Assembly (NCBI GenBank): GCA_963169105.1
Contig: OY720641.1
Coordinates: forward strand, 75,157,496-75,221,495
Length of the DNA: 64,000 bases
DNA from: Ceriagrion tenellum
Taxonomy: Eukaryota; Arthropoda; Insecta; Odonata; Coenagrionidae
Reading direction: 5' to 3'
Shown in pieces: positions 36,540 through 48,162 of this stretch. Positions within the stretch are counted from its first letter, which is position 1. The number at the start of each line of letters is the position of its first letter. Below the pieces are notes generated by a model. The model was not told the origin of the DNA. It ran no database searches and was given only the letters and a program-made list of their open reading frames with translations. Position numbers and translations under genes: made by a program.

Positions 36540-37130
36540 ACATTTTTGACAGTTGGTGTACGTTTTCTTTGTGCCCTCGTTGGAGGCGCGCTCACTCGGG
36601 GAATTCGGTGCAAAATACTAATGATCCGAGACCAAGAGAGAGACGATCTGCTCTCACGTACCCCCCCCCCCCCTCCGCTCTTTATGTGTCGCTGTGAGGG
36701 TAAGAAGGAGGAGATGAATGCCACACTGGAATAGCGGGAAGTGTTTGTCGCGGAGTAGGCGCATGGAAAGTGTTGGCCGCCGATCGAAGGAAGAACCCCC
36801 CGCAGAGCCTCCCACCGACCGCCGGCCCCCCGCTCTCAGCCCCTCCGGTCTCTCCTGGCAGCCGGGACAAAGACAATAGCGTCTCCCGTTGGAGAGATGC
36901 TCAAGGACGTAGGGAAGGGGAATAAAGAGACGGGGGGCGGCGGGAGGAGGAGAGGAAAGATGAAATCGTCGAATGGGGAGGAACGGGGGGAGGGGAAGAA
37001 AGGAAGACGTTTATGACAGTGGGGAGACTTATTGAGGTGCATGGAAAAACGCCAGGGAGAGGGTAGAGGAGGGTGGGTAAGTAGATGACAGTAGAGAGTG
37101 TAGGTAAAAAGGTCTACATCTACGCTAGGC
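36540..37130. other. GC-rich, purine-skewed islet with poly-C run
   Basis: A 13-C run at about 36661-36673 is followed by a CpG-rich block (GCCGCCGATCG, CCCACCGACCGCCGGCC near 36811). A long + strand purine-rich stretch then runs from about 36895 to 37100 (GGGGGGCGGCGGGAGGAGGA and similar). Open frames on the minus strand here are Pro/Ser-rich translations of the purine tract and carry no domain. Promoter, UTR or decayed repeat are all possible. Confidence 0.35.
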
Positions 37131-37365
37131 CTTACGATCGGCAGCAAGGTTACCTGAATATTTTACCAATTTCTTTTTTTCACCCCCTTTCGTTTTTATG
37201 GGCGGTGTACTAAAAACTCCAGCCACATGCCCTAGCGGTAGTTCGCGGCGCAGTAAAAAGATAAAGGCGTAGATGAAGGTCGGAAAGCACAAGTTGACTG
37301 GAGGTACTAGGATAGCCAAAGGTCACCGGAAAAAGTTGTGGGTCTACATGGTGGATATTATTTTA

Positions 37366-37408
37366 CTCCCATATTATGTAGATCTCACAGATCTACATAA
37401 TGTGGGAG
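37366..37408. repeat. Near-perfect palindrome bordering the direct repeat
   Basis: Arms 37366-37385 and 37389-37408 (20 nt each) are reverse complements with one mismatch, around a CAC loop. The inner sequence is GTAGATCT/AGATCTAC. The palindrome ends 3 bases before copy 1 of the direct repeat, which may mark an element boundary. Confidence 0.95.
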
Positions 37409-37411
37409 CTT

Positions 37412-37660
37412 AGCATTATAAATCTGGGAAGACTAATTTGACAATGCAACCATCTACGTTCACATTGTAAGGCGGAACCAAAACTCGAGGGCAGTCTTTC
37501 GTACCAAACGTGACGTAAAGGGCGCCACGCGGTGCTTCAGAGCATCCTGGCAATGGAGCGGAGAGGAGATAGGAGCACAAGGCAAACAACACTGCCAACA
37601 TACCCTATTGCACTTGGAAAGTGTAAGCAATGCGTTGCATAACAAAGTTTGCTATTCAAA
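37412..37660. repeat. 250-bp direct repeat, copy 1
   Basis: Shares AGCATTATAAATCTGGG, CATCTACGTTCACATTGTAA, GGGCGCCACG and TGCCAACATACCC with copy 2. In the 96 bases compared base by base there are 11 differences. Relative to copy 2 it carries indels, so a minus-strand frame open in copy 2 is split here into two frames (37460-37645 and 37416-37601). It is flanked on the left by a palindrome that copy 2 lacks. It is probably a dispersed repeat family or a local duplication. Confidence 0.9.
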
Positions 37661-38083
37661 GTCAAAAACTATTGTGACCTCCACTCAGGATAACAAGTAT
37701 TTTTTACAGTAAATTCTTCTCGCACAACAATTTCATGCACAAAGAGAGGACATCGAGACACTTTTTCTACAGTGAAATGCGTTTGAAACAATCTCTTTCC
37801 TAACTAAATTCCTTTTTTCTACACACCACCTCGTTGGAGCTCTAACATCCCTGTAAACAAGTTCTTCTGACAGATAGGGGGTAGTAGGCAAGTGTAAATA
37901 GACAAGAGGGGAAGCCAAAAACGCCAAAATCTTATTGTGGCCATCGGCAGGGTAAGCTATAAATGTCACCAATGAAAAACGAGCTTCTTCCAAAATTGTA
38001 TGCATAAAATAGGCGGATTTCAGTAATATTTTTAGCAGGCTAAGTCAGCAGCGCAATTGTAATCCCGTAAGCCGAACGTTCTC

Positions 38084-38336
38084 AGCATTATAAATCTGGG
38101 AAAAGAAAGGAGGATTTGACTATGCAAGCATCTACGTTCACATTGTAAGGCGGAAACAAAACTGGGGGGCAGTCTTTTGCAACGAACGTGACGCAAAGGG
38201 CGCCACGGGGTGCTTCAGAAGGGCTGGCAAGAGAGCGGAAGGAGATGGGAGCACAAGGCATGCAACACTGCCAACATACCCAATTGCACCTGGAAAGTGT
38301 AAGCAATGCATTGCATGACAATGTTTGCCATTCAAA
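38084..38336. repeat. 250-bp direct repeat, copy 2
   Basis: Second copy, starting 672 bases downstream of the first. A 77-codon minus-strand frame (38088-38321) spans most of it and encodes a Cys-rich peptide (WVCWQCCMPC...). The differences between the two copies over the best-aligned part are mostly amino-acid-changing, which argues against a conserved protein. The 420 bases between the copies hold nothing I recognise. Confidence 0.9.
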
Positions 38337-41042
38337 CTAAGCAAAATCGAACGATAAATATGTCGAAATACCGGAAAACCCCATATTAACAACTGGACTC
38401 ACAACCATGGATGGCCCTTAAGTTGGTGCGAATAACATATTGAGCATTCTAACGTAGACTCTACAACGGTATTTGACTAAGGAATCCGAGTAAAGTCAAA
38501 CATGGAAGCTGCCCTACTCTCAAATACTCTGCTAGTTTAGTGGTAATTGACCATTCCGCCATTAAAAACGGTAGATATCTTTTGAATCATCCTAGTTCTT
38601 CTCCGCGTATCTGGTAAAGAAAGGTCGGTCGGTCTGTCTGTCTGTATTCATACGGGTAAGAGCATCTTATCTCCTGGCGTTTCAATGAACGACCACCTCT
38701 TCATCCTCAGAGATTCTGTACGCCGTCCTCTCAAATGAACCGGTGTATATTTCCCGAAACTTGTTGTTAGGCGTCATCTGATTGGTTGTCTCGTATACTT
38801 GTTTTCCCGCCATCCCTAACATTTTTATGGACATAAAATTTGCTTTGCAAAAAAAACGTTTGCTAGAAGAAATAGCATGAAAACGTGAGTCACGGTTGAA
38901 ATTATTCGCTTGTAGGTGGGTCTCGATTGCCTTCCCCATTGCGTGGCATAGTCCTCGTTAATGCTCTCCTCCGCTACTGCTGACTTGTGCAGTTGCGCCA
39001 GTCGTAGAGAGCAGCCGCACAATCAAGACCAGACTAAAGGAGCACCAAAGGAATTGTGATTTTTCTGGGGTCGTACCTTGGTCAGGAATTGTAAAATATA
39101 CAACGGAGTATTTATAACTGGAAGTCGGCATTGTCCGGCCCGATACCATCAGTCCTACCGAAAATGTTAAATGCAACACTTCAAATGAGTCATTAGCAAA
39201 TTTGGGCCCCTAAAGAGTTTCCTCTTCGCGTTAATTAATGCATCTCCAATGTGGCAGGGTTAACTATTCCCGTTCCACCAAAACAACGGAAACAGTCTAG
39301 AACTTCAGATTATTGTTCCTTATTAGTCAGGAATATCTGAAAATACAGCGAATTAAATCGAGTAAACTAGGTCTCCACTTTTATTTAATCACTTTCATCG
39401 CTATGAAATATATTGAATATCTTGCAAGAGACAATGACTTCTTTCTTAGAGTATCAAAGGAGAATGAAGAGGATGCAGGAAAGGTAAAAAGCAAAAGATA
39501 GAAAACTAGAAGACTAAGAAATAGGTACGGCCCAGGGAAAGAGACGGATGATGAGGTTGGATGTGAGGTGGAAATGGAATGGACCAAGTTAAACGAAGTG
39601 GTTTTGGGTGACAAGCGACTTTATTTGCGAGTCATGGGAAAGATTTCGCCTCGTATGGTCAGCTCGCACATCGTAGAACTGGGGAAAAAATCAGTACATT
39701 AAATCAAAAACTACTCTTAACGAAGCTGGTTCTCGTATTGTTTACTGAGAAAAGTCGATTGCATTCATAGCCAGTTGACTTCAATCTAAAAGAAATAATC
39801 TAGGGCGATGATGTTGGGCTTTCGTATTTTTAATAGGTTTTTTAAATTATCAACATAGTATTTTTGTGAAAGGGTTCCCGTTAGATTTCACGCATGCTTG
39901 CATCAGTCAGCCAAGCATTCAAAAGGCAACAATATTATTTGAAGAAACCTTTTACGAAGAAAACATAAGCAATAAAAATTTTAAAATATGTATGAAACAT
40001 TTAGAAACCTCTTTTGAACGTAAGAAGTTAACATAGGAGGTTCAAAATTTCCACGAGAAAGTGTAATCTCACAGTAAATGTAAAATGGGGTTTGACGACT
40101 GTGAATGATTATAACTCAAAACAATTCCCAAAGATTTATTTTAAAGATGTAAAAATTATCCTCTAGCAAATAAGTGTATCAAGTGAGTGGACCATAATTC
40201 TCATTACCGGGAGAAATGAAACAGCTTTTATTTTTATGATGGCTTGGCTTATATCTTAAAAAAAATCATTACCTTAACCTTTACTAGTGAGGAATTCATG
40301 ATGCATGAAATAAAAACCGGATAAAACACTATAATATAAAATAACTGTTTGGAGAAACCTAATTTGTTTTGTTAGTGGCAATCCCTACTAATGGAATAAA
40401 ATGCATTGCACAATGAAATAAAATGAACAAGGACAGAATATTATCAGGCGATTAAGCTATAATTTGAGAGCCTCCAAAATTTTCATAAGAGACATGGTGA
40501 GTCTTTTGCATGGCATGATGAATTATTAGGATCGCACAATTCCAATGAATAGAAGAAATATAAGCAGATTAGCAGCTAGTTTTCTAATCGTAGATAAGAG
40601 CGCACATAGACATTATATAACCAGGGACGGTAGAACATTTTGCTTTGCAAGGCTTGCAGAAACACTTCCGATGAATGAGAGAAAAATTTTTCAATAGAGA
40701 AACAGGAGGAAGATTGCAAATTCTTTTAACGCCAGGAGCAATAACTTTGAAGACATCAATATAGAGATTAATGTGCTGAATTTTTAAAAGTTGAAATTTT
40801 GATTGACATATCAGCCTAAAGTGGCATGCAGTGCTGAAAATCAGTTTTAACAGAATGTAGCGTTCTGAGACTTGAGACTAACTTTAAACTTTGACTGAAA
40901 AGACAATCTTTATTGGCGTGTCCTTTGGTCTTAAAAATGTCATTATTTCTTATTGATAAGGTGCGGAATTTAAGTAAAATTATTTATTTCATGCATCAGC
41001 ACATGTGTTTCTTTCGTAAAAGAACGTAATATCATTCAAATG
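38337..41042. other. Unassigned sequence
   Basis: Contains a short imperfect (GGTC/GTCT)n simple repeat at about 38624-38645. Minus-strand frames 38682-39022 and 38958-39179 are unrecognised. The rest is AT-rich with no supported feature. Confidence 0.5.
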
Positions 41043-41044
41043 TA

Positions 41045-41175
41045 CAGTGGCGGAAGAAATTAACGCAAAATTTTTCGCGCGCCAGAATGCGGCATTTTTG
41101 GGAACTTCAAGGAGCAGTACACACTCGAAAGACTGGCAACACTGAGGAAAACATCGTCTACCGCAAATATTTGAA
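41045..41175 (+). mobile_element. Tc1/mariner-like terminal inverted repeat, left-facing end
   Basis: Begins CAGTGGCGGAAGAAATTAAC immediately after TA (41043-41044), the target dinucleotide of Tc1/mariner elements. It continues for over 100 bases with similarity to the reverse complement of the sequence ending at 46039. Shared blocks are AATGCGGC and GGGAACT at identical spacing, and ACTGGCAACACTGAG against ACTTGACAACAATGAG. It may be the left end of a 5-kb element or a solo relic. No transposase sequence follows. Confidence 0.65.
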
Positions 41176-44100
41176 ATCCGCAATGGAACTCACATTTGTC
41201 GGAGCCTAGAACTTAGTCATCAATCGCCTCATTTTTGAGCTTTCGTCTCATACTATTTGCACATTCAGTCGCAGCGCATCGCTGTTTGTTTCAGCATGGT
41301 TCTTACCTCGAATGACATCATTTATACAGAAAGACTGATGATAAAAAATATTCACTATCCCCCCCAATTCAGTATACTATATGCTAAAATCTTCATCTTC
41401 TACCACCAAGGGATATTTATTGTGGTCGACTTTCCGAGGATCTTTTTGAATGATGCGTACTGTGTCTGTATCAACGAATATAAATCGAGATTTATCCGCA
41501 CCAAATGTCGATTAAAAGAAGATTTAATTAAAATAAGTATTGTCTAAGTAATGTAATTTTTCACTATTTTCCATTTGTAGATCGACGAAGTTCCTTAAAC
41601 GGATATTTACTAAATTCAAAACGGATATTTATTAATGAATCATTCTTGACCCAACATAAATCCGTCTATAGTTCGTCATAATGGGATTGAACTATGAAAA
41701 CATACGTAAACATATATAATTTCACGAAAGAAAAATAAATGTGCTCGCATCGATACCGAATAATCTAGGCATATTTTCCCGATATTTCTTTCATCTTATC
41801 ACAGGAAGCTTGGTGACGAGCTGTCCACTGTTAAGTTTTATCTAGTAAATATAGGATATACGAATAAACATTCAGAAAAGTTTACCCAAATTAGGTGTAG
41901 TTATGGATAAACAACTCTATTACATCTGATTGCATACTATCTTATATGCTTAGCTATAAATTCGCCGCACATATAAAATTAACAAAAAGCCTTTTAAATG
42001 AGTTCAGTTTGGAGTAAAATATCATTAATGAGATAAATTAATAGGTAACGGTTAATGTTGTAGCTGTCAGATGTATTTGGCTAGATAAAGAGTGGTCCGT
42101 GTTCGATTTTTAATGAACACAAATGATGGTTTATATAAATGTCCTCATATTGGCGATATGAATGAATGTAGTGTGTAGCTGCAATGACTGGCTGATAATA
42201 TGAAATTTTTTAAATACAAAATAGATAAAGTTTGCCGAATAAAAATAATTTTACTCGACCAGAAATAGAATAAAAAAATCAAAAATGTCTCGACCGGGGG
42301 TGGGATTTCGGTTATTATCTTCTCATGGTCGTTATTGTCATCCAAAAGGCAAGCCGCATTGGTAGGGCAATGCATAAGGTCCTGGGAGCGCACTCCATTG
42401 CTATGTATCACCCGATCTTTCTTGATGACGATCACGTTTTAGAAATCATGAGCATACTCAAACAATGTTATTATGAAGAACCATGATTGCGATTCAGGTT
42501 TGCTACCCAGTAACAACTACTGAGCTTTCTTATGACAAGGCGAATTTATGATGATGTTTCGTATCCTTTTGGTGAATTTATTTGCATCCGAATGCGTTAC
42601 TGTGAACTAAGTTACTTTTAAAATGAGTGGTGGTATTGTCTACGAACGTTTAAAATAACTAAAGGATAGGAAAAAGCATACTACTCTCTCGGGAATACAA
42701 ACAGAAAGAAGTAGTTCTCAGATTTCACCTCATCAGCCCAAACCATTCCAATCAAACGCCATTAGTTCCCCTCATGCATAGGTTTGGAGGCCAGCTACCT
42801 TAAGTCTGTGTTAAAGCAACGAGCAATCTTGGAGGACTCTTGAGGATCCCTAGAGTTTTCCCCGTGTCTATACAAAGCTTCACCAATACTAATCCATTCA
42901 AAATCGGAATGTATGAAGGGCGCATTATATTGATTTGGGAAATAATATGCCTTTAATAAGAGCTTACTTTCCCCTTGTGTTGTGAGGGATACCTTTTCTG
43001 CCATAGATAATGTTTTGAACGCCAGGCGTTTAACTCACAGGAAAGAAGTGGTATTTGACTTCTCTTACGCCCTTAAAAGTATTCGACGGGGGCTTCCAAT
43101 TTTTTCGAAGCGCGACGAGCCTTTTCTTTCTGGTGCAGCAAGTATTTGAAACCTGTGCGTTATTCACAACAACAAACCACCCCGACCATCACCACCCGGA
43201 ACTTGGCCAAGGTTTACTGATGACTACTTCATTGAGACGAGCGTCGATAGACGAACAAGCAAAGCGGACAGCGCAAGCAGACATACTGTTCAAAGTTTTA
43301 GCGGCCTCTCCCAAACTTCTTTGAGGAAAAAAAGATCTCATTAGTCTTTAAGTATGCCTCATCTTTCTCCCAGGCGGAGGAATCGGATAGTAGGTTTGTA
43401 AAAGGCAAAAACATCTGTCGAAAAATTACCCGAAGAGGTGTTCCGCCTTCGACTTTCACTCACTGAACTTTTATTTGGTGTTTAAAAGTTAAAAAAAAAA
43501 ACAATTTCTAACTACTATCAAACGAAATTCATTAAATTCATGTCCGCTATAATAAGAACTATGTTTTATCAAATGTTTATCAATATTCATTATTCGCTTG
43601 CAACTAGGAATACTTACGAGTTCACAAATGTCAAAATTCTAGGCGGTGGTTCAAAATCAATCATGTAATATAGATGGATTGGGCTGTACGGAGCGCAGCG
43701 TTCATTATGAGAAAAATGCGAGAAACAAACGTTTTTCTACCCTCTCAAACGAAACAATCCCAAATTTAGATGCATTGAGGAAAATCGTGGAGGAAGAATG
43801 GGAAATGAGCCCAGTAAGATGAAACCAAAATGTGGGCAACTCCATGTCACAAAGACTTGGTCAGGAAATCGAGAATGGATGAGGATTGATTGATTATTAA
43901 GCTAATAAAAATCTACATTCTTTATGCAAATACCAGCATATTTCTCGATGTTCCTTTGCTGTGATTATGTGCACACATAGCTCAAATTGAGAGAATTATT
44001 TTTAAATTCACTCGTTCTAAATAAAGCATTATATTGTCCCTTTTCAACATCCGTTAAAATACATTACCACTAAGAAATGAAATTTATGACCCTGTAAAAA

Positions 44101-45132
44101 GTCTGTTAATATCTTTATGTGGGGGCACTCACAACTTTAACTTCCATTGAAGCAATAATATTGCGACGCATTTGAGGAGGAATAGATTCTTTAGCAACGT
44201 AGCAATCGTATAATCTTTGATGGTGCACATTCCTAATTTTCACTCCATTGACTACTCTGCGGATTTATTAGGAGTATACAAATGACCATAGGGAAAATAT
44301 CTAATTACTGCTTAGTCACTACATGGAAAAGATGATTTTGAGTATTTTATCACTTTCACAGGGGAAGATAGGCGATGCATTTTTGTCGGAGTATTACTAA
44401 GGCGTGGGTATAAAATTGCTCCTCATAAAATTTAATTGCGTAATTTTAGCCAAACATTTTTCACTGCGAATATGTCAAATGGTATTTGAGTGATTCATTA
44501 ATTTACCTTATCCTCTAAGTATTATTCTCCATCTTCTAAGTTGAACTGTTGAACTACACGGTTAATGTATTGCTCATAGCAAACCTAGAAAACAATGCTG
44601 GGAAAACTTCAAATACCGTTTTCAAGATATTTTGAAGAAAATTCCACACTTGTTTGGTCTCTCACTCAGATAAGTAATCGGTATTTACAAGTTCGGCAGA
44701 TAGAACCATACTCTTATTCCTGATAAAAATAATTGCCCTCTTTACTAAATCATTTCAAAGTAATTTAAAGGTGAATGTAGCATCAGGTAAGGTCACTAAA
44801 TCGAGTAACTGACACAACCAGAGATCCGGTCTATTCCCTCCTTCATGAATAGCTTTTCTTTGAGTGGTAAATTGGCAAATGAGTAGGTATGAGCATCACA
44901 CGACAGACAGGACGTAGACATCAAGTGGGGCCGAGTACCCGAGAATGGGAAGTAAACGTCTCATTCGACGACCAAGGAGACCGCTCTGATTCTTTTACAA
45001 AGCCCGAATATGCGTAAAACTCACACACTCATGGTTGAGGTCAATATCCATTCTCTGGGCCTTCCGTGGATTCCTGCGAAGTTTTGGCTGCAATAAAGTC
45101 ACATCGCGTAGATTAATTATAAAGGCACTAAA
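41176..45132. other. Unassigned AT-rich sequence between the two mariner-like ends
   Basis: I find no DD(E/D) transposase or helix-turn-helix domain in any frame. Frames at 41257-41547, 42145-42435, 42795-43004 and 43055-43324 have unrecognised products. On the minus strand near 42290-42345 the string GAAGATAATAACCGAAATCC recalls the Penelope-type terminal module but is too short to call. Confidence 0.45.
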
Positions 45133-45206
45133 AGAGGCCACGCCAGGATTTGAACCCCGGGCATTCTTGGCCGCAGACGAACACTCTCCCTCTAGGCTAC
45201 TTCATC
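45133..45206 (-). mobile_element. tRNA-like SINE head or tRNA pseudogene
   Basis: On the minus strand a consensus A-box (TAGCCTAGAGG) and a perfect B-box (GGTTCAAATCC, 45146-45156) are spaced as in a tRNA. The T-stem (CGGGG/CCTGG) is nearly intact. The putative acceptor halves (GATGAAG and CGTGGCC) do not pair and no standard anticodon loop forms, so this is not a working tRNA gene. The sequence beyond the B-box (toward 45000) is non-tRNA and could be a SINE body, but I found no tail. Its head differs from the two SINEs above. Confidence 0.65.
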
Positions 45207-45899
45207 GATCAAGCGAAATTCGCGTCCAGTGGTTCTTACTATACAACGAAAAAAGGGAATTCTAATGCTTCCTTTAAAAACTGGACCAAATAAAATGTTC
45301 TGGATTTTTGAAAGTAGTTTTCAGAAAGTAAGTAATATTACGTTAGAAGTAATTAAGAAATTTAAGTGTTTGAGATGACCTGTATGCACGAGGGCGGAAA
45401 CTTACGTAGTGTTTCAAGGTATTGGAAATTCTCGTAAAGAAAACTATTCTCCACATGGAAACCATTCTATTCAACCATATTTCCCATACTTTTACTTGAA
45501 ATTCACAGGGTATTACGCCAAAGTGTTAATTGTAATGCATCATATTTCTCGGAAGTAGTTTGAGGTCTATTAAAATGATGTTCATCCACAGCTATTCCCT
45601 GCACGAGGAAATACGTTTTATTGTCAGTGAATTTGATCTGGAGAGTAAAAAATTTTTATGTCCCAACAAATAATGCTTTCATCGTATTCTTTCTTAAGTT
45701 TCAATCAAGAAAATTTTTTTGAACGGTCCAAAGCTAAAACAAATATGGTAAGCATCTCTACATAATCAACTACGACTTTGGAACCTCGACTGGGTGCGGG
45801 TCGAAGCAAGCTCATCACGTTTACAACTCCTAGACGATCTCGCGAACCTAAACCTTATTAGTATGACTATTTACATGACGCGTAAAATCGTTATCCATT

Positions 45900-46039
45900 C
45901 ATATAGAGTTTGAATATTCCCGGTTTCCATATGCTGTCTCATTGTTGTCAAGTTGTCGAAGGAAAAGCGATTTCAATTAGTTCCCGTGTACGCCGCATTT
46001 AAACGCCAATGAGTTTTGCGTTAATTTTTTCCGCCACTG
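45900..46039 (-). mobile_element. Tc1/mariner-like terminal inverted repeat, right-facing end
   Basis: On the minus strand it begins CAGTGGCGGAAAAAATTAAC next to TA (46040-46041). The first 26 bases match the end at 41045 with one mismatch, and similarity decays inward over about 100 bases. The inverted orientation and TA flanks on both sides fit a single element of 4,995 bp, but two separate relics are also possible. Confidence 0.65.
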
Positions 46040-46369
46040 TACCAAATAAATCGAACAAAAGTTGCAGAACGCTGGAGGGGATCGGTTATATCAAAATTAA
46101 ACTGCAAAGGAATTTGGCCTATATTAGGTGATATAGCATAAGACTGCTTTCAGAGTAATCATTAGTATGAAAACTTGAGCGCAGGAAAGTAAAGTCATCG
46201 CGTCAAATTGCTGAAATTAATGTTCTGAAGATCTGGGTACATGCCGACAGAAGAGGATTAAAATACAAACAGAAGGGAAGCGCATACCCATGACATATGG
46301 ATTACATAGGTGTGCCGTAAATTAAACATCACATTTTCCAACCGTGTCCGATTGAGGAGGTTTAACGAT

Positions 46370-46860
46370 TGTGAACGGAGGCTACAGAGCCATACACTTT
46401 CCAAAAACAACAGCACGTTTAGGTGAAGATTCAGAAGAGCCACCCTTTCGGATCATTCGCATCGATTCTTCGGCCTGTGGCATTCTCATTTTTTCTCGCC
46501 GAGACCTTCGAAAATGTTCCTCATCGTACAAAAGGAAGGAGAACGCAGCGTTTGCATTCACCAACCCTTACGTAAGGCGCGCGAGGGCGTCGGGGTTCAC
46601 AGCTATGCCTCCCCACTTCTTCGGAAGGGGCGAGTCATGTGCTCTCGGCACAGCCTTTCGAAAGTGCTTGAAATACCCGTGGTGGCGGATTTCCCCAACG
46701 TGGGACTGGCTTCTGCTTGCCTTCCACCCTCGATACTTGAAGGGTTGAATGGTGGACGGGAAAGAAGTCCCGTGCTCCATTTTATCGGCGGGCATCTCCA
46801 CCCGTTCAGCTTTCCCAGGATAGACATGAGTGAGCTTATAAACCCGCCGGGTTTCTTTCA
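46370..46860. other. GC-enriched block with overlapping open frames
   Basis: Two overlapping + frames (46371-46748, 125 codons; 46514-46942, 142 codons) and several minus frames occur in a moderately GC-rich segment. I recognise no domain, signal peptide or transposase motif in any of them. The overlap of so many frames points to stop-poor composition and not to a gene. Confidence 0.2.
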
Positions 46861-47992
46861 CTTCTTCTCTCCAAGCAATCCACGACTTTTAATCTACAGC
46901 TACTCTATTTGGCAGGCTTTCCACAAATCTTTTTGGGAATAGACTTTCCCGATGCGGGGAGTATTTCGGTACGTCAGGGTCTCTGCTAACGTTCACTCCT
47001 CTAAACCCATAGTGACAGTAAAATTTCGAAAAAATATTTAGCGGAAGATGGCAATTCGGAAGAAATACCTTCGTGAGAGAATAGACAGTTATTGACACGG
47101 AGAGATGGTAAATTAACCCTCTATAACTCACCATGACTTGTAGGTAACAACACATATACATGTGTATATTCTCTATTTACACTTTATTACCCCTGGGTAC
47201 CATTGCAACTTCAATGTAGCAGTCTGACTACCAAAATGCCTCGTATTTGTAACTTATCGTTATAAATTCTCTCACTAGTGAGTTCTTCTTTGGAAGAGTG
47301 TTGCACATGGTGAACGTGGCCTCACATTGAGTTTTGTGTATGCCAATAATTCCATTTTAAATCTATTTATCAGGCTGATAAATTTTATTCTTAGATATTC
47401 GAGAAAGTAGACAATTTAACTTTAGTAGGTGCACTTTTGATTTTCTAAACTTCTCCTTACTTATTCCGTATTTTAAAAGTCCGTGACTCCTAAGCCACAA
47501 TGGGGCATAATGTATATTTTACATAGGTTTTGTAAGATGTGGTTGAGAATTATCTTTGCATATAAATTTATAGATTTACTCAGTCTTAAAACTGATCCAC
47601 AGCAGTTATATGGCAAAAAGGCCAAGATTTACTCAAATACTAAACATCTGTGTCTATCAGTCAGAAGATTCTTATAAATAGAATTAATTTAATATATATT
47701 TTGAAGAAGAAACAAAAAATTAGTTATAGAGGGTTAAGGATAAGGAGATGGAAATGGCCAGGATAAAAGTGATGTTGAGCGATGCAGGGATATTCGATTT
47801 TAGCCGTGGAAAGCTGCATATGTTGTATTCCTCACAATAGAAAAGGGCGAAATAAACAAAAAATTTAAATTAAGTCGCATAAAAAAAGAGTACATGGCCA
47901 AGGAATAGCTAAAATAAGGCATGATAATGAAGGTATTGACAATAGGTGAGGACTTGCGCACAGGACAGAAGACTGATCTTCAATCAAATGAC
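46861..47992. other. Unassigned AT-rich sequence
   Basis: Nothing recognisable. Confidence 0.5.
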
Positions 47993-48162
47993 AAAGTAAC
48001 TTGGTTTACTTCCACAGATTTATTTTCTTGGTACAACATGTTTCGACACAGCTGTGTCATCATCAGGTACCTTGTCATCATAAGGTACCTGATGATGACA
48101 CCGCTATGTCGAAACATGTTGTACCAAGAAAATAAATCTGTGGAAGTAAACTAAGTTACTTT
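47993..48162. repeat. Long near-perfect palindrome (81-bp arms, 8-nt loop)
   Basis: Arms 47993-48073 and 48082-48162 are reverse complements with only three mismatches, around GTCATCAT. The outer ends are AAAGTAACTT/AAGTTACTTT. Each arm, read outward from the centre, gives AAGGTACCTGATGATGACAC, then a short stem, GTCGAAACATGTTGTACC and AAGAAAATAAATCTGTGG. This is the CTGATGA-hairpin-GAAAC module found in Penelope-like termini. It therefore looks like two such terminal sequences joined head to head, or a foldback MITE derived from them. Confidence 0.95.

Noticed and set aside
38088..38321. Cys-rich minus-strand frame as a secreted peptide gene duplicated at 37416-37645
   Set aside because: The two copies differ mostly at amino-acid-changing positions and copy 1 is frameshifted, so no selection for coding is visible.
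45133..45206. Functional tRNA gene
   Set aside because: A- and B-boxes are good, but the acceptor halves do not pair and there is no convincing anticodon arm.
48082..48120. Canonical hammerhead ribozyme
   Set aside because: CTGATGA and GAAAC are present, but an unpaired U follows the core and the first stem does not pair at the cleavage side. Only 'hammerhead-like' is justified.
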